Origin: Flavobacteriales bacterium
GTDB lineage: Bacteria; Bacteroidota; Bacteroidia; Flavobacteriales_D; Sanyastnellaceae
Direction: 5' to 3'
NCBI GenBank assembly: GCA_947456965.1
Contig: CANGTU010000001.1
Location: forward strand, 62,001 to 126,000
DNA: 64,000 nucleotides
Shown here: positions 1-8,543 of the stretch, one piece after another
Layout: the number at the start of each line of letters is the position of its first letter
Position numbering within the stretch: position 1 is the first letter of the stretch
The notes under the pieces: model-generated
The model's database searches: none
What the model was told of the DNA's origin: nothing
The model's input: only the letters and a program-made list of their open reading frames with translations
Program-made: the position numbers and the translations under genes

Positions 1-1
1 A

Positions 2-964
2 CAGGGCGGATGCATACTTGCCGGCGACCAGCAGATACTTGTCCTGAAGTGGCCTGATCTCAAACGGTCATTCCTGAGCGACCGCCCGGTGTCCGGATTG
101 CTCGCCGAAGCCATGCCCGGCACTGCTGTGCTCGCTTTCGTATCTATTGCGCTGGCTCTTCTGGCTGGTCTGCTTTTGGGGATGATTGCTGCCTTGCGTC
201 GGGATACAGCTGCAGATCGATTTATTCTTCTGGTGTCCGCACTCGGTATGGCTGGTCCTTCTTTTTTTGTTGCCATTCTGGTAGCCTGGCTTGGCGCAGT
301 CGTGTGGCGGGATGCCATAGTAGTGCATGTTTTACCATGGCTCGTGCTTGGTGCTTCGTGGTGGTTGCTTCGACGGAGGGGACGCGCACCGGGTCTTGTG
401 CTCGTCGCGATATTTATAGGCAGTTGGACGATCTGTGCCTGGGCTGTTCCCGGTGGATGGTGGAATCCGGTTATCACCCTGCCAGGAACAGGACTCAGCA
501 TGACCGGAAGTTTGTATAGTGTGAATGCCTTTGACGGGCCCTACCTCGACCTGCGAAATCTGATTCTTCCGGCCTTAACACTCGCTGTGCGTCCGCTCGC
601 AGTCATCGTTCAGCTGACCCGGAGCTCCATCCTGGATGTGTTAAGTCAGGACTATATCCGCACGGCAAGGGCCAAGGGCCTGTCATCCTCCCGCATCCTC
701 GTTGGGCATGCCTTGCGCAATGCTCTCAATCCCGTGATTACCGCTGTGTCAGGATGGTTTGCATCACTTCTGGCAGGCGCCGTATTTGTGGAGTTTGTAT
801 TTGGCTGGAAAGGCCTTGGGCAGGAACTCTTCATGGCCATTGAGAAGCAGGATATGCCCGTAGTGATGGGCGGGGTCATCCTTATCGCATCTCTGTTTGT
901 GGGTATCAATATGCTGGTGGATGTGCTCTACGGCTGGGTAGATCCGCGGGTGAGAAGGGCCTGA
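2..964 (+). CDS. ABC transporter permease, DppB/OppB type (5' partial)
   Basis: Inner-membrane permease subunit of a peptide/nickel-type ABC importer. The reading frame stays open to the left edge: codons upstream of the GTG at 89 read as the usual pre-TM segment of this family (WPDLKRSFLSDRPV), so the true start lies outside the window. Several hydrophobic segments are visible. The EAA coupling loop is present (DYIRTARAKGLSSSRILVGHALRN read in part around residues 185-215 of the GTG-started form), and the C-terminus has the family ending (NMLVDVLYGWVDPR). The next gene is convergent only 2 nt away, so no downstream partner on this strand is seen; ATPase and binding protein must be elsewhere. 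Substrate cannot be read from sequence. There is an unusually long periplasmic insertion between the early membrane segments (about residues 95-150), seen in some Bacteroidota homologues. Confidence 0.9.
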   Translation, partial: QGGCILAGDQQILVLKWPDLKRSFLSDRPVSGLLAEAMPGTAVLAFVSIALALLAGLLLGMIAALRRDTAADRFILLVSALGMAGPSFFVAILVAWLGAVVWRDAIVVHVLPWLVLGASWWLLRRRGRAPGLVLVAIFIGSWTICAWAVPGGWWNPVITLPGTGLSMTGSLYSVNAFDGPYLDLRNLILPALTLAVRPLAVIVQLTRSSILDVLSQDYIRTARAKGLSSSRILVGHALRNALNPVITAVSGWFASLLAGAVFVEFVFGWKGLGQELFMAIEKQDMPVVMGGVILIASLFVGINMLVDVLYGWVDPRVRRA

Positions 965-966
965 CC

Positions 967-1833
967 TCAGGAGTTTCTGAACCTCGCGGCGTACCCGGCA
1001 CTATGCTCGTTGAGAATCTGAACCAGCCGCTTTGACATCTGGTTGAAATAACGCTTCGTGCGGTATCCCGATACCCACTCGATACCCTGTATCGCGTTGG
1101 TCAGGAACATTTCATCAGCAGCAAGCAGATTTTGAGGGTTGATGGTGCACTCATAGACTTTGATCTGGTGAGTCAGTGCCAGATTAATCACGTTCATCCG
1201 CATGGTGCCACCCACACATCCATCCTGCAGTTGGGGGGTGTAAAGCACTCCGTTGGAAACGATAAAGAAGTTGCTCGCTGTGGCTTCGATGAGAGCCATC
1301 CGATGGTTCTGAATCAGCGCATCGTCCAGGCCTTTGTTGCGGGCATGAATCGCTGCCATGACATAGATTTGAGTGTTCAGGGTCTTGAACACGGACAGGC
1401 GGTTGATATCCTTCTTCAGGTCGGCGAAAATATCTACCGTACGCCCCACAGTACTCAGGTGAAACTCATTGTCGAGCATCGGTTCAGACTCAATCAGGTA
1501 GGCCAGTTCATTCTCCCGAGGCAAGTAGAATCCGGTTGACTTCCTGTAGAATGTTATCCTCACACGGCCGCCCGATGCGATCTGGTTGCGAAGCAGCAGG
1601 CCTTGTACCTGACTGCGCAGAGCATCCAGCGTAAATCCATCCGGAATATCGATGTGAAGGGACCTCAGCGTTTCGCAGGCACGGGCATAGTGAGCCTCTA
1701 TGTACAGGGCCACACCATGGGCCACACGTATGCTCTCAAAGCAACCATCGCCCAGGCGGAATGCCCTGTTGTCCCGCGTGATGTACGCCTGATTCTCCGA
1801 GATGTATTCACCGCGATGGAAAACGTAGGTCAT
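967..1833 (-). CDS. Class IV aminotransferase (PLP fold type IV)
   Basis: Pyridoxal-phosphate enzyme of the branched-chain/D-amino-acid aminotransferase and aminodeoxychorismate lyase superfamily. The PLP lysine is the K of FKTLN, followed by the family features ALIQN, EATASNFFIV and LYTPQL, then the phosphate-binding GGTMR. I chose the ATG at 1833 rather than the longer frame to 1926: the product then begins MTYVFHRGEYI with standard family spacing (288 residues), and the start overlaps the stop of the upstream phosphatase by four bases (ATGA), implying translational coupling. Exact substrate (branched-chain amino acids, D-alanine or aminodeoxychorismate) is not resolved by motifs I can read. 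The neighbouring HAD phosphatase gives no pathway clue. It is convergent with the permease gene, 2 nt apart. Confidence 0.85.
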   Translation of the reverse strand: MTYVFHRGEYISENQAYITRDNRAFRLGDGCFESIRVAHGVALYIEAHYARACETLRSLHIDIPDGFTLDALRSQVQGLLLRNQIASGGRVRITFYRKSTGFYLPRENELAYLIESEPMLDNEFHLSTVGRTVDIFADLKKDINRLSVFKTLNTQIYVMAAIHARNKGLDDALIQNHRMALIEATASNFFIVSNGVLYTPQLQDGCVGGTMRMNVINLALTHQIKVYECTINPQNLLAADEMFLTNAIQGIEWVSGYRTKRYFNQMSKRLVQILNEHSAGYAARFRNS

Positions 1834-2333
1834 GGTAGCTCGTATTCTTCGAGTTGACTTACATAATCCAGCAGGTCGGCATTCGTTGGAATGAGGATGC
1901 CGCGCACCCCGGCCCCTGCTGCACATTCCGTATCGCGGTCACGGTCACCGATCATCACGCTCCTTTTGGGGTCAATCCGGTAGCGGGCCATTGCGCGCTC
2001 CAGCAGCAGACTCCCGGGCTTGCGGGAAAGGGAATTGCCGTGTTCGGGATGATGAGGAGAGAAATAGATGGCGGTTATCTCAACACCGGACTCCCGGCAT
2101 GTTCGGATGAAGAATTCATGAATCTCACGCACGGTGGCCTCGGAATACAAGCCCTTTGCAATGCCTCCCTGATTGGTGATGACGATGATCAGATACCCCA
2201 TATCCCTGGCTCGTTGCAGCGCAGGAATAACTGTAGGAAGAATGGTGAACTCCTTCAGCGAAAAGGTATAGTCGCCCGGGTCGTGGTTGATGACGCCGTC
2301 GCGGTCAAGAAAGAGTCCTTTATTCAGGGTCAT
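1830..2333 (-). CDS. HAD-IIIA phosphatase, GmhB-like (heptose bisphosphatase family)
   Basis: HAD-superfamily phosphatase of 167 residues resembling D-glycero-D-manno-heptose-1,7-bisphosphate 7-phosphatase. Motif I is LFLDRDGVIN (two catalytic aspartates), motif II is VITNQGGI, motif III uses the K of SRKPG, and motif IV is MIGDRDRD. In typical GmhB proteins a zinc-binding loop has the form CPHHP...C-x-C-RKPG; here the same stretch reads SPHHPEHGNSLSRKPG, so all three cysteines are serine and the zinc site is probably absent. The first gene of a two-gene unit, its stop overlaps the aminotransferase start. Upstream on this strand a TACCTTCG sequence near 2390 is one mismatch from the TAnnTTTG -7 box. 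Substrate may be a heptose bisphosphate, histidinol phosphate or another small phosphate ester. Confidence 0.8.
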   Translation of the reverse strand: MTLNKGLFLDRDGVINHDPGDYTFSLKEFTILPTVIPALQRARDMGYLIIVITNQGGIAKGLYSEATVREIHEFFIRTCRESGVEITAIYFSPHHPEHGNSLSRKPGSLLLERAMARYRIDPKRSVMIGDRDRDTECAAGAGVRGILIPTNADLLDYVSQLEEYELP

Positions 2334-2405
2334 GGCCGTGGAATACTGTCAGAATAGTCACCTTTTTCGGGGGGCGGTATGTTCAGCTGCGAAGGTAGGC
2401 CGACA

Positions 2406-2747
2406 TCAGGCAATCCGGACACCATCCGCCACAGGTCTTTCGGTTCCCAGCAGCACGATATCACCTTGTGCGTCAGGCGCCCCAAGCACCAGACACTGGC
2501 TCAGTATCGGCCCGATCTGCTTAGGCGGGAAGTTGACCACAGCGATGACCTGCCTGCCAGCAAGCTCCTCAGGATTGTAAAGCGCCGCAATTTGTGCACT
2601 GCTGAGCAGTTCACCGATTTCGGGGCCAAAATGAATCCGGAGCCTTATCGCCGGCTTTCGGGCTTCAGGAAAGGGAAGGGCTTCCACAATGGTTCCCACC
2701 CGAAGATCGGCCCGGAAGAACTCTCCGGGAGTGATGTGCAATTCCAT
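2406..2747 (-). CDS. csaA: CsaA-like tRNA-binding domain protein
   Basis: Small OB-fold protein (113 residues) of the Trbp111/CsaA type, a stand-alone version of the tRNA-binding domain at the end of methionyl-tRNA synthetase. Family hallmarks seen: an N-terminal DLRVGTIVEALPFPEARKPA, then LRIHFG and a QVIAVVNFPPKQIG stretch, and the C-terminal SQCLVLG...IVLLGTERPVADG. CsaA proteins are cytoplasmic, dimeric and have been described as secretion-linked chaperones with tRNA affinity; which role applies here is inference. Gene length matches the family. It stands alone, between the phosphatase unit and the repeat protein. Confidence 0.93.
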   Translation of the reverse strand: MELHITPGEFFRADLRVGTIVEALPFPEARKPAIRLRIHFGPEIGELLSSAQIAALYNPEELAGRQVIAVVNFPPKQIGPILSQCLVLGAPDAQGDIVLLGTERPVADGVRIA

Positions 2748-3062
2748 GGACTAAAGATCGGGTTTCGGTATATGCAAAAGTGCCCAAAAGATATCCATGA
2801 TCTCGGAACCACTGATAAATCATGATGAAACAACACCTGCTCAGAGGCAGACCTCATCAACCCGCCCCCTTTCCATGCATGGCCGACCTCCGGGACTTCG
2901 AACTTGAGCATTTAAAAGGCCTGTTTTCGAATAGGAAATGGATCAGCTGATACCCACACCGAAAAACACGCCGCATTGAATGTCTGGGTATATTTCCATC
3001 GTCATCCGGAGTTTATTCTGGGTGAATAAGCTCATTCTGATGACCACAAATTACAGCACAAA
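2748..3062. other. Intergenic stretch, no gene found
   Basis: About 315 bases between csaA (minus) and the small repeat protein (plus), so it must hold two divergent promoters. A CACTTTTG sequence near 2770 on the minus strand is one mismatch from the TAnnTTTG -7 box and is a candidate csaA promoter. The right half is AT-rich. I see no tRNA, no stable hairpin with a T run and no credible reading frame. Confidence 0.5.
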
Positions 3063-3473
3063 ATGAAATCAATAAAGAGCATATGGACACTGTCGGTTTT
3101 GCTTTTTACATTCGGTTTTGCAAAAGCGCAATACATGTATGACGGGACTGGCAGACAGATCGGAAGAATGAGCGGTGAGTTCATTTACGACGCTGATGGA
3201 AGGCAAATTGGAAGGACCAGTGGCGACTTTATCTATGACGGTACAGGAAGACAAATCGGAAGAGTGTCAGGCGATTTTTTATACGACGGATCAGGTCGTC
3301 AAATAGGACGAATGAGCGGTGATTTTCTCTATGACGGTTCAGGAAACCAAATAGCAAGGATTAGCGGGGATTTTCTCTTTGATGGGGCGGGCAGGCCGAT
3401 TGGCAGAGGTCATGGATTGAGCAAAATGCAGATCATTTTGTTTTTCACATATCTCTACGAAACAAGTCCGTAG
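3063..3473 (+). CDS. Small secreted protein with six 16-residue YDG-x-GRQIGR repeats
   Basis: A 136-residue protein with an N-terminal signal peptide (lysine-rich start, hydrophobic core, cleavage near FAKAQ). The rest is nearly all repeat: from about residue 26, six copies of a 16-residue unit (consensus YDGTGRQIGRMSGDFI), last copy degenerate and followed by a short hydrophobic tail rich in F, L and Y. The 48-bp DNA units begin at 3138, 3186, 3234, 3282, 3330 and 3378. Codons differ between copies (ATC/ATT/ATA, AGA/CGA/AGG), so the copies are not a fresh duplication. The pattern predicts short beta strands joined by DG turns, a small closed beta-repeat (flower or prism) being the likely fold; proteins annotated '5-fold beta-flower' in Bacteroidota look similar. 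The gene is AT-richer than its neighbours and stands alone on its strand. Function unknown. Confidence 0.85.
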   Translation: MKSIKSIWTLSVLLFTFGFAKAQYMYDGTGRQIGRMSGEFIYDADGRQIGRTSGDFIYDGTGRQIGRVSGDFLYDGSGRQIGRMSGDFLYDGSGNQIARISGDFLFDGAGRPIGRGHGLSKMQIILFFTYLYETSP

Positions 3474-3549
3474 TGGATAAGACCTTATTGTCGTCGTTAT
3501 CAGATTCGACAACGCCTTCTTTTCACGGGATCATCACCCCGGTGCACCC

Positions 3550-4503
3550 TTAAAACACCGCCTTTGCGATTTCCGCAGTGCTTTTTGCCTTGCCCATGGT
3601 GTAATAGTGCAGCACGGGTACTCCGGCCTCTTTGAGTTCTCTGGATTGGCGGATGCACCACTGGACGCCGATTTCGCGCACTTCAGCGTCGTTGCGTGAA
3701 CGCTCTACGAGGTCCACGAGCTCATCGGGCATATCAATGTGAAAGTGATGTGGGATCACGCTGAGCTGTGACTTTGCAGTGAGAGGCTTGAGTCCGGGGA
3801 TAATGGGCACATCGATGCCGGCTTCGCGGCACTTGGCGGTGAATTCAAAGAACCGGGTGTTGTCGAAGAACATTTGGGTGACAATGAATTCAGCCCCGGC
3901 GTCGACCTTGGCCTTCAGGTACTTCAGGTCGGTATTCAGGTTGGGCGCCTCAAAGTGCTTTTCGGGATAGCCGGCGACACCAATGCAGAAATTGGTCTTT
4001 TGAACATCGCGCAGGTCGGGGTCGAGGTAGCGGCCTTCATTCATATCCACCACCTGCCTGACCAGATCCGTGGCATAAGCATGGCCATCGGGCTCGGGCT
4101 TGAACCGCCCTTCGCTGCGGATGGGATCGCCGCGCAGCACAAGTACATTCTCAATGCCAACGAAGTTGAGGTCAATGAGGGCATCCTCGGTATCCTGGCG
4201 CGAAAACCCACCGCAGATGATATGCGGCACGGTATCCACCTTGTAGCGGTTGGTGATGGCGGCGCAGATGCCTACGGTGCCCGGACGCTTCTTCACGACG
4301 TGCTTCTCAAGCAATCCGTTGCCGGCATCGCGAAACACATATTCCTCCCGGTGGTAGGTGACGTCCACAAAGGCGGGCTGGTATTCCATCAACTGGTCCA
4401 TCGTCTCAAACAGGGATTGGATGTTTTGTCCCTTGAGCGGTGGAAGAATTTCAAGGCTGAAGAGTGTTCCCTTCGCGTTCCGGATATGTTCGATGACTTT
4501 CAT
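3550..4503 (-). CDS. metF: 5,10-methylenetetrahydrofolate reductase
   Basis: FAD enzyme that reduces 5,10-methylene-THF to 5-methyl-THF, the methyl donor used by methionine synthase. The 317-residue length fits bacterial MetF. Visible family features: an early SLEILPP (catalytic Glu region of the TIM barrel), DVTYHREE, the NVLVLRGDP loop, FCIGVAGYPEKH and EFIVTQMFFD, and IIPGLKPL. It is the last gene of the metH(N)-metH(C)-metF unit, 30 bases after metH(C), so it should share the SAM-I riboswitch control at 8.4 kb. It is convergent with the repeat protein gene; a weak hairpin (TTGTCG...CGACAA, about 3487-3516) lies in the gap but has only a poor T run. Confidence 0.96.
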   Translation of the reverse strand: MKVIEHIRNAKGTLFSLEILPPLKGQNIQSLFETMDQLMEYQPAFVDVTYHREEYVFRDAGNGLLEKHVVKKRPGTVGICAAITNRYKVDTVPHIICGGFSRQDTEDALIDLNFVGIENVLVLRGDPIRSEGRFKPEPDGHAYATDLVRQVVDMNEGRYLDPDLRDVQKTNFCIGVAGYPEKHFEAPNLNTDLKYLKAKVDAGAEFIVTQMFFDNTRFFEFTAKCREAGIDVPIIPGLKPLTAKSQLSVIPHHFHIDMPDELVDLVERSRNDAEVREIGVQWCIRQSRELKEAGVPVLHYYTMGKAKSTAEIAKAVF

Positions 4504-4533
4504 GATGTTTCTGGTCCTGTGGTTCGTGCATGA

Positions 4534-7209
4534 TCAATGCAAGTTGCTGCTCAGCCAGCGGCGGGCTTCTTCTGTGGTTATTCCGCGGCGCTGGGCGTAG
4601 TCGGCAAGCTGGTCTTCGTCAATCTTCCCCAGTCCAAAGTACCGGGCTTCTGGATGTGCGAAGTAATAGCCGCTTACGCTGGCTGCGGGGAACATGGCGA
4701 GGCTTTCCGTGAGGCGGATACCGGTTCGGTTAGCCACATCGAGTAATTGCCAGATGGTGTATTTTTCAAGGTGGTCGGGACATGCGGGATAGCCCGGCGC
4801 CGGACGGATACCCTGGTAATCTTCGCGGATGAGTTCATCGGCGGTAAGTTGTTCATCGGGTGCATATCCCCAGTAATTCTGCCGGATGCGTCGGTGCAGC
4901 CATTCTGCTGCAGCCTCGGCAAGCCGATCGGCAAGGGCCTTGGCAAGGATGGAGGTGTAATCGTCGTGGGCGGCCTTGAGTTCTTCGTCCCACGCCTCCA
5001 ATCCAAATCCTGCGCTCACCGCAAAGCATCCGATATAATCTTCCGTGCCTTCAGGAGCCACAAAGTCGGAAAGGGCCAGGTTGGGTTGTCCGGCTGCCTT
5101 CTGGCTTTGCTGGCGCAGGGTGATAAAGCGCGCTAACTCCTGTCCGCCTGCTGCATCGTACACGATGATATCGTCACCCGAGCGGTTGGCGCGGAAGAGG
5201 CCAAACACGGCCCTGGCGGTGAGTTTCTTCGTGGCGATGATATCAGCGAGCAGGTGCCGGGCATCGGTAAAGAGCTGCCTGGCTTGCTCGCCTACGATCT
5301 CATCCTCGAGTATAGCCGGATAGCGTCCATGCAATTCCCACGTCTGGAAAAATGGCGTCCAGTCAATGAATGATTCCAGTTCGCGGAGGTCAATATCCTC
5401 GATCACCTGCACACCGGTCGTGATGGGACGGTTGATCTGTCCGTCGAACGTGAGTTGCAGCGCATTGGCCCGCGCTTCCTGGAGGCTCACGAGTTTCTTT
5501 TCCGATTGGTGGCGTGCATAGTTTTCACGCACCTTGTTGTATTCTGCGCGGATGCCGTTGGCAAATACCGGGCGATGCTCGTGGCTGATGAGTTGTCCGG
5601 TCACCGGCACCGCGCGAGATGCATCCAGCACGTGCACCACTTCGTGGGAATAGACGGGAGCAATCTTCACCGCCGTGTGCACCCGCGAGGTAGTTGCTCC
5701 GCCGATCAGGAGCGGGATATTCAATCCGCGGCGTTCCATCTCGCGGGCTACATGGATCATTTCATCCAGCGAAGGGGTGATGAGGCCGCTCAGTCCGATT
5801 ACATCCACCTGGTGCTTTCCGGCTTCTTCGAGGATGCGCTCGGTGGGAACCATGACCCCCAGATCAATGACTTCGTAATTGTTGCATGCCAGCACCACGG
5901 ACACGATATTCTTGCCGATATCATGCACATCACCCTTGACGGTGGCGAGCAGCACCTTGCCGGCTGATCTCGAAGCTCCTGCACTTTTCTGCTTTTCGAG
6001 GTAGGGTTGGAGCCAGGCCACTGATTTCTTCATCACCCGCGCGCTCTTGACCACTTGAGGGAGGAACATTTTTCCGGCGCCAAAGAGATCGCCTACCACG
6101 TTCATGCCCGCCATCAGCGGACCCTCAATCACGGAGAGTGGCTGGCCAATCTTTTCCAGAGCTTCTGCCGTGTCTTGCTCGATATAGTCCAGGATGCCCT
6201 TCACGAGAGCGTGTTCGAGGCGCTTCTCTACCGGCTCCAGTCGCCATGATTCGTCTTCCTTCTTTTCTTTCTTTCCTGCAGCCTTATTGCGTTCAGCGTA
6301 GTCGAGCAATCGTTCGGTTGCATCAGCGCGGCGATTCAGGAGCACATCTTCCACCAGCTCGAGCAGTTCGGGTGGTATTTCATCATAAACTTCCAGCTGG
6401 GAAGGGTTCACGATGCCCATATCCATGCCATGGCGGATACCATGGTACAAAAAGGCCGAGTGCATGGCCTCGCGTACGCGGTTGTTGCCACGGAAGGAGA
6501 AGGAGACATTCGACACGCCGCCGCTCACCAGGGCACCATGCAGGTTTTCCTTGATCCACCTGGTAGCGAGAAAGAAGTCGGTCGCATTTGTGCGGTGCTC
6601 CTCCATACCTGTGCCCACAGGGAAAATGTTGGGATCGAAGATGATGTCGCGGGGAGGAAAGCTGACTTTTTTCACAAGCAGGTGGTAGGCTCGCTGGCAT
6701 ATGTCAATACGGCGCTGAAGTGTATCGGCCTGCCCGGATTCATCAAAGGCCATAACAATCACCGCCGCTCCGTAGCGCCTGACTTTCCGGGCTTTTGAGA
6801 TAAAATCGTCTTCGCCCTCCTTGAGGCTGATCGAATTGACGACGGCCTTGCCCTGCACACATTTCAGCCCGGCCTCGATGATTTCCCATTTGCTGGAGTC
6901 AATCATCACCGGAATGCGAGCGATGTCGGGCTCCGATGCCAGCAAGTGGAGAAAGCGGGTCATCGTGGCTACGCCGTCAATCATGGCTTCATCCATATTC
7001 ACATCGAGCACCTGTGCACCGCCTTCAACTTGTTCGCGGGCCACGTTAAGGGCTTCATCAAACTTGCCATCGCGGATGAGTTCGAGGAACTTCTTCGATC
7101 CGGTCACGTTGGTGCGTTCACCTACGTTGATGAAGTTGGTGTCGGCGCGGGCTACGAGAGGTTCCAGACCGCTCAGGGTTAGCCGTACTTCAGGAGATTC
7201 CAGGTTCAT
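4534..7209 (-). CDS. metH: Methionine synthase, C-terminal subunit (folate, cobalamin and activation domains)
   Basis: Carries three of the four MetH modules in 891 residues. The pterin-binding barrel is at about 20-290 ([16 protein letters not shown] near 26, DVNMDEAM near 69). The four-helix cap and B12 domain span about 320-580, with the cobalamin-histidine motif DVHDIG at 427-432, where H429 is the lower axial ligand. The reactivation (SAM-binding) domain spans about 620-891 and ends with the usual [18 protein letters not shown]. The homocysteine-binding module is encoded separately by the preceding gene, whose stop overlaps this ATG by four bases (ATGA). Together they equal full-length MetH. 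Such a split is known in Bacteroidota, so it is not a frameshift: each half has its own start and stop and an intact domain boundary. Cytoplasmic; depends on B12. Confidence 0.96.
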   Translation of the reverse strand: MNLESPEVRLTLSGLEPLVARADTNFINVGERTNVTGSKKFLELIRDGKFDEALNVAREQVEGGAQVLDVNMDEAMIDGVATMTRFLHLLASEPDIARIPVMIDSSKWEIIEAGLKCVQGKAVVNSISLKEGEDDFISKARKVRRYGAAVIVMAFDESGQADTLQRRIDICQRAYHLLVKKVSFPPRDIIFDPNIFPVGTGMEEHRTNATDFFLATRWIKENLHGALVSGGVSNVSFSFRGNNRVREAMHSAFLYHGIRHGMDMGIVNPSQLEVYDEIPPELLELVEDVLLNRRADATERLLDYAERNKAAGKKEKKEDESWRLEPVEKRLEHALVKGILDYIEQDTAEALEKIGQPLSVIEGPLMAGMNVVGDLFGAGKMFLPQVVKSARVMKKSVAWLQPYLEKQKSAGASRSAGKVLLATVKGDVHDIGKNIVSVVLACNNYEVIDLGVMVPTERILEEAGKHQVDVIGLSGLITPSLDEMIHVAREMERRGLNIPLLIGGATTSRVHTAVKIAPVYSHEVVHVLDASRAVPVTGQLISHEHRPVFANGIRAEYNKVRENYARHQSEKKLVSLQEARANALQLTFDGQINRPITTGVQVIEDIDLRELESFIDWTPFFQTWELHGRYPAILEDEIVGEQARQLFTDARHLLADIIATKKLTARAVFGLFRANRSGDDIIVYDAAGGQELARFITLRQQSQKAAGQPNLALSDFVAPEGTEDYIGCFAVSAGFGLEAWDEELKAAHDDYTSILAKALADRLAEAAAEWLHRRIRQNYWGYAPDEQLTADELIREDYQGIRPAPGYPACPDHLEKYTIWQLLDVANRTGIRLTESLAMFPAASVSGYYFAHPEARYFGLGKIDEDQLADYAQRRGITTEEARRWLSSNLH

Positions 7210-8288
7210 AAATCGGCCGTTGCGGTGTGATAGGTCAGGGTGCGGGGCTTGAATGAAGCGGAGATGCGAGCGATCTCGCGGATGTGATCAGGCGTTGTGC
7301 CACAGCATCCGCCGAGGATGTTCACGATACCGCGGTCGAGGTATTCGCGCACGAGTGCACCCATTTCGGTGGGCGTCTGGTCGTAGTGCCCCATCGCGTT
7401 GGGCAGTCCGGCATTCGGATAGGCACTTACGCGCATGGGTGCTTTGTCGGCGAGGATTTCCACATAGGGAAGGAGCTGCTCGGCCCCCAGTGCACAGTTG
7501 AATCCGATGCTGAAGAGCGGGGCGTGCGACATGGAGATAAAAAAGGCCTCAGGTGTTTGTCCGCTGAGCGTTCTTCCTGATGCATCCGTGATGGTGCCTG
7601 AAATGAGGATCGGGAAATGTAGTCCGGTGGTCTCATCCACGAGCATTTGGCGGCGCTCCAGTTCTTCTATACAGGCATACAGGGCAGCCTTGGCATTCAA
7701 GGTGTCGAAGATGGTTTCGATCAGCAGAGCATCGGCACCACCATCGAGCAATCCGCATATTTGCTCCGTATACGCCTCCACAAGTTCATCGAAGGAGATC
7801 GCGCGGAACCCCGGATCATTCACTTCGGGCGAAAGCGAGGCGGTCTTGTTGGTGGGACCAATGGCACCGGCCACGAAGCGGATCTTCCCATCACTGATCG
7901 TGGCCTCATCCGCGGCTTCCCGTGCGAGCTGTGCCGCACGCACATTGATCTCATAGGCGAGCTCTTCCATGTGATAGTCGGCCAAAGAAATGCGCTGCGC
8001 ATTGAAGGTATTCGTCTCGAGGATATGCGCACCGGCAGCGATATACTCGGCGTGAATGTCGCGGATGATATCGGGTCGTGTGAGGCAGAGCAGGTCGTTG
8101 TTGCCTTTCACCGGGTGGGGATGCTGGGCGAATCGCTCACCCCGGTAGTCGGATTCATCCAGCTGGTAGCGCTGAATCATGGTGCCCATGGCGCCGTCGA
8201 GAATCAGGATATGATGGTTGGCAAGCCGATACAATTCAGCGATTCTGCCGGAGGGTGAATGATCTGTAGGATAGGACACTCGGGTCAT
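7206..8288 (-). CDS. metH: Methionine synthase, N-terminal homocysteine-binding subunit
   Basis: Homocysteine S-methyltransferase module (360 residues), the first barrel of MetH. It starts with the family signature [11 protein letters not shown] and shows [21 protein letters not shown], the zinc ligand cysteine in IGFNCALG (about residue 243-249), and the paired cysteines in [12 protein letters not shown] (about 330-340). The zinc thiolates activate homocysteine for methyl transfer from methylcobalamin held by the partner subunit encoded immediately downstream with an ATGA overlap. First gene of the metH-metH-metF operon, directly behind a SAM-I riboswitch (8337-8437). An alternative reading as a free-standing betaine- or S-methylmethionine-homocysteine methyltransferase is unlikely given the adjacent partner. 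Confidence 0.95.
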   Translation of the reverse strand: MTRVSYPTDHSPSGRIAELYRLANHHILILDGAMGTMIQRYQLDESDYRGERFAQHPHPVKGNNDLLCLTRPDIIRDIHAEYIAAGAHILETNTFNAQRISLADYHMEELAYEINVRAAQLAREAADEATISDGKIRFVAGAIGPTNKTASLSPEVNDPGFRAISFDELVEAYTEQICGLLDGGADALLIETIFDTLNAKAALYACIEELERRQMLVDETTGLHFPILISGTITDASGRTLSGQTPEAFFISMSHAPLFSIGFNCALGAEQLLPYVEILADKAPMRVSAYPNAGLPNAMGHYDQTPTEMGALVREYLDRGIVNILGGCCGTTPDHIREIARISASFKPRTLTYHTATADL

Positions 8289-8336
8289 ATTGGCTTACCC
8301 GAAAGCTTCAGAGGGACCGCAGCGAGAGCTGCCGGA
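8289..8336 (-). promoter_or_regulatory. Expression platform of the SAM-I riboswitch
   Basis: The 48 bases between aptamer and metH start contain a small hairpin (GCAGC-TCTC-GCTGC) and the segment TCCCTCTG (8309-8316 on the plus-strand numbering). That segment can form eight base pairs (one G-U) with CGGAGGGA (8415-8422), the conserved GGAGGGA of the aptamer. Formation of one structure would disrupt the other, a plausible switch. There is no T run, so a translational or stability-based mechanism fits better than termination. Inference from pairing only. Confidence 0.55.
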
Positions 8337-8437
8337 CTCATCGTTCCCCGGCTTGTCCGGGGCAGGAATTGGCACCCGGCTTCAACTGGGTTGCCAAGAC
8401 ATCAACGGGCCTGATCCCTCCGTCTTTCTGGATAAGT
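8337..8437 (-). ncRNA. SAM-I (S-box) riboswitch aptamer
   Basis: Read on the minus strand, the leader of metH carries the S-box core in order: CTTATC opening P1, GGAGGGATCAGGCCC, GATG...TTGGCAACCC, GGGTGCCAATTCC, a short GC hairpin, then GATGAG closing P1. CTTATC and GATGAG pair fully (one G-U). These conserved blocks are diagnostic for SAM-I, which binds S-adenosylmethionine and turns methionine genes off. No U-run hairpin lies between the aptamer and the ATG at 8288, so control is probably at translation rather than by an intrinsic terminator. Confidence 0.93.
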
Positions 8438-8441
8438 GGCG

Positions 8442-8449
8442 CAAATGTA
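8442..8449 (-). promoter_or_regulatory. -7 promoter element (TACATTTG) of the metH-metH-metF operon
   Basis: On the minus strand TACATTTG exactly matches the Bacteroidota -7 consensus TAnnTTTG and ends four to five bases before the riboswitch P1 strand, so transcription would begin at the aptamer. I see no good -33 TTTG at the usual 19-21 bp spacing. Confidence 0.6.
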
Positions 8450-8543
8450 GTTCAACCTGCCCCAAATCCACGTTCGATTTTTTTCAAGAAATACTGGTGA
8501 ATTCATAGCCGCCGCATATACCTTCGTTATCAAAACCTTGACG

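Noticed and set aside
4534-8288. Possible frameshift splitting metH
   Set aside because: The break is at a domain boundary, each half has a proper start and stop with an ATGA overlap, and split metH is known in this phylum.
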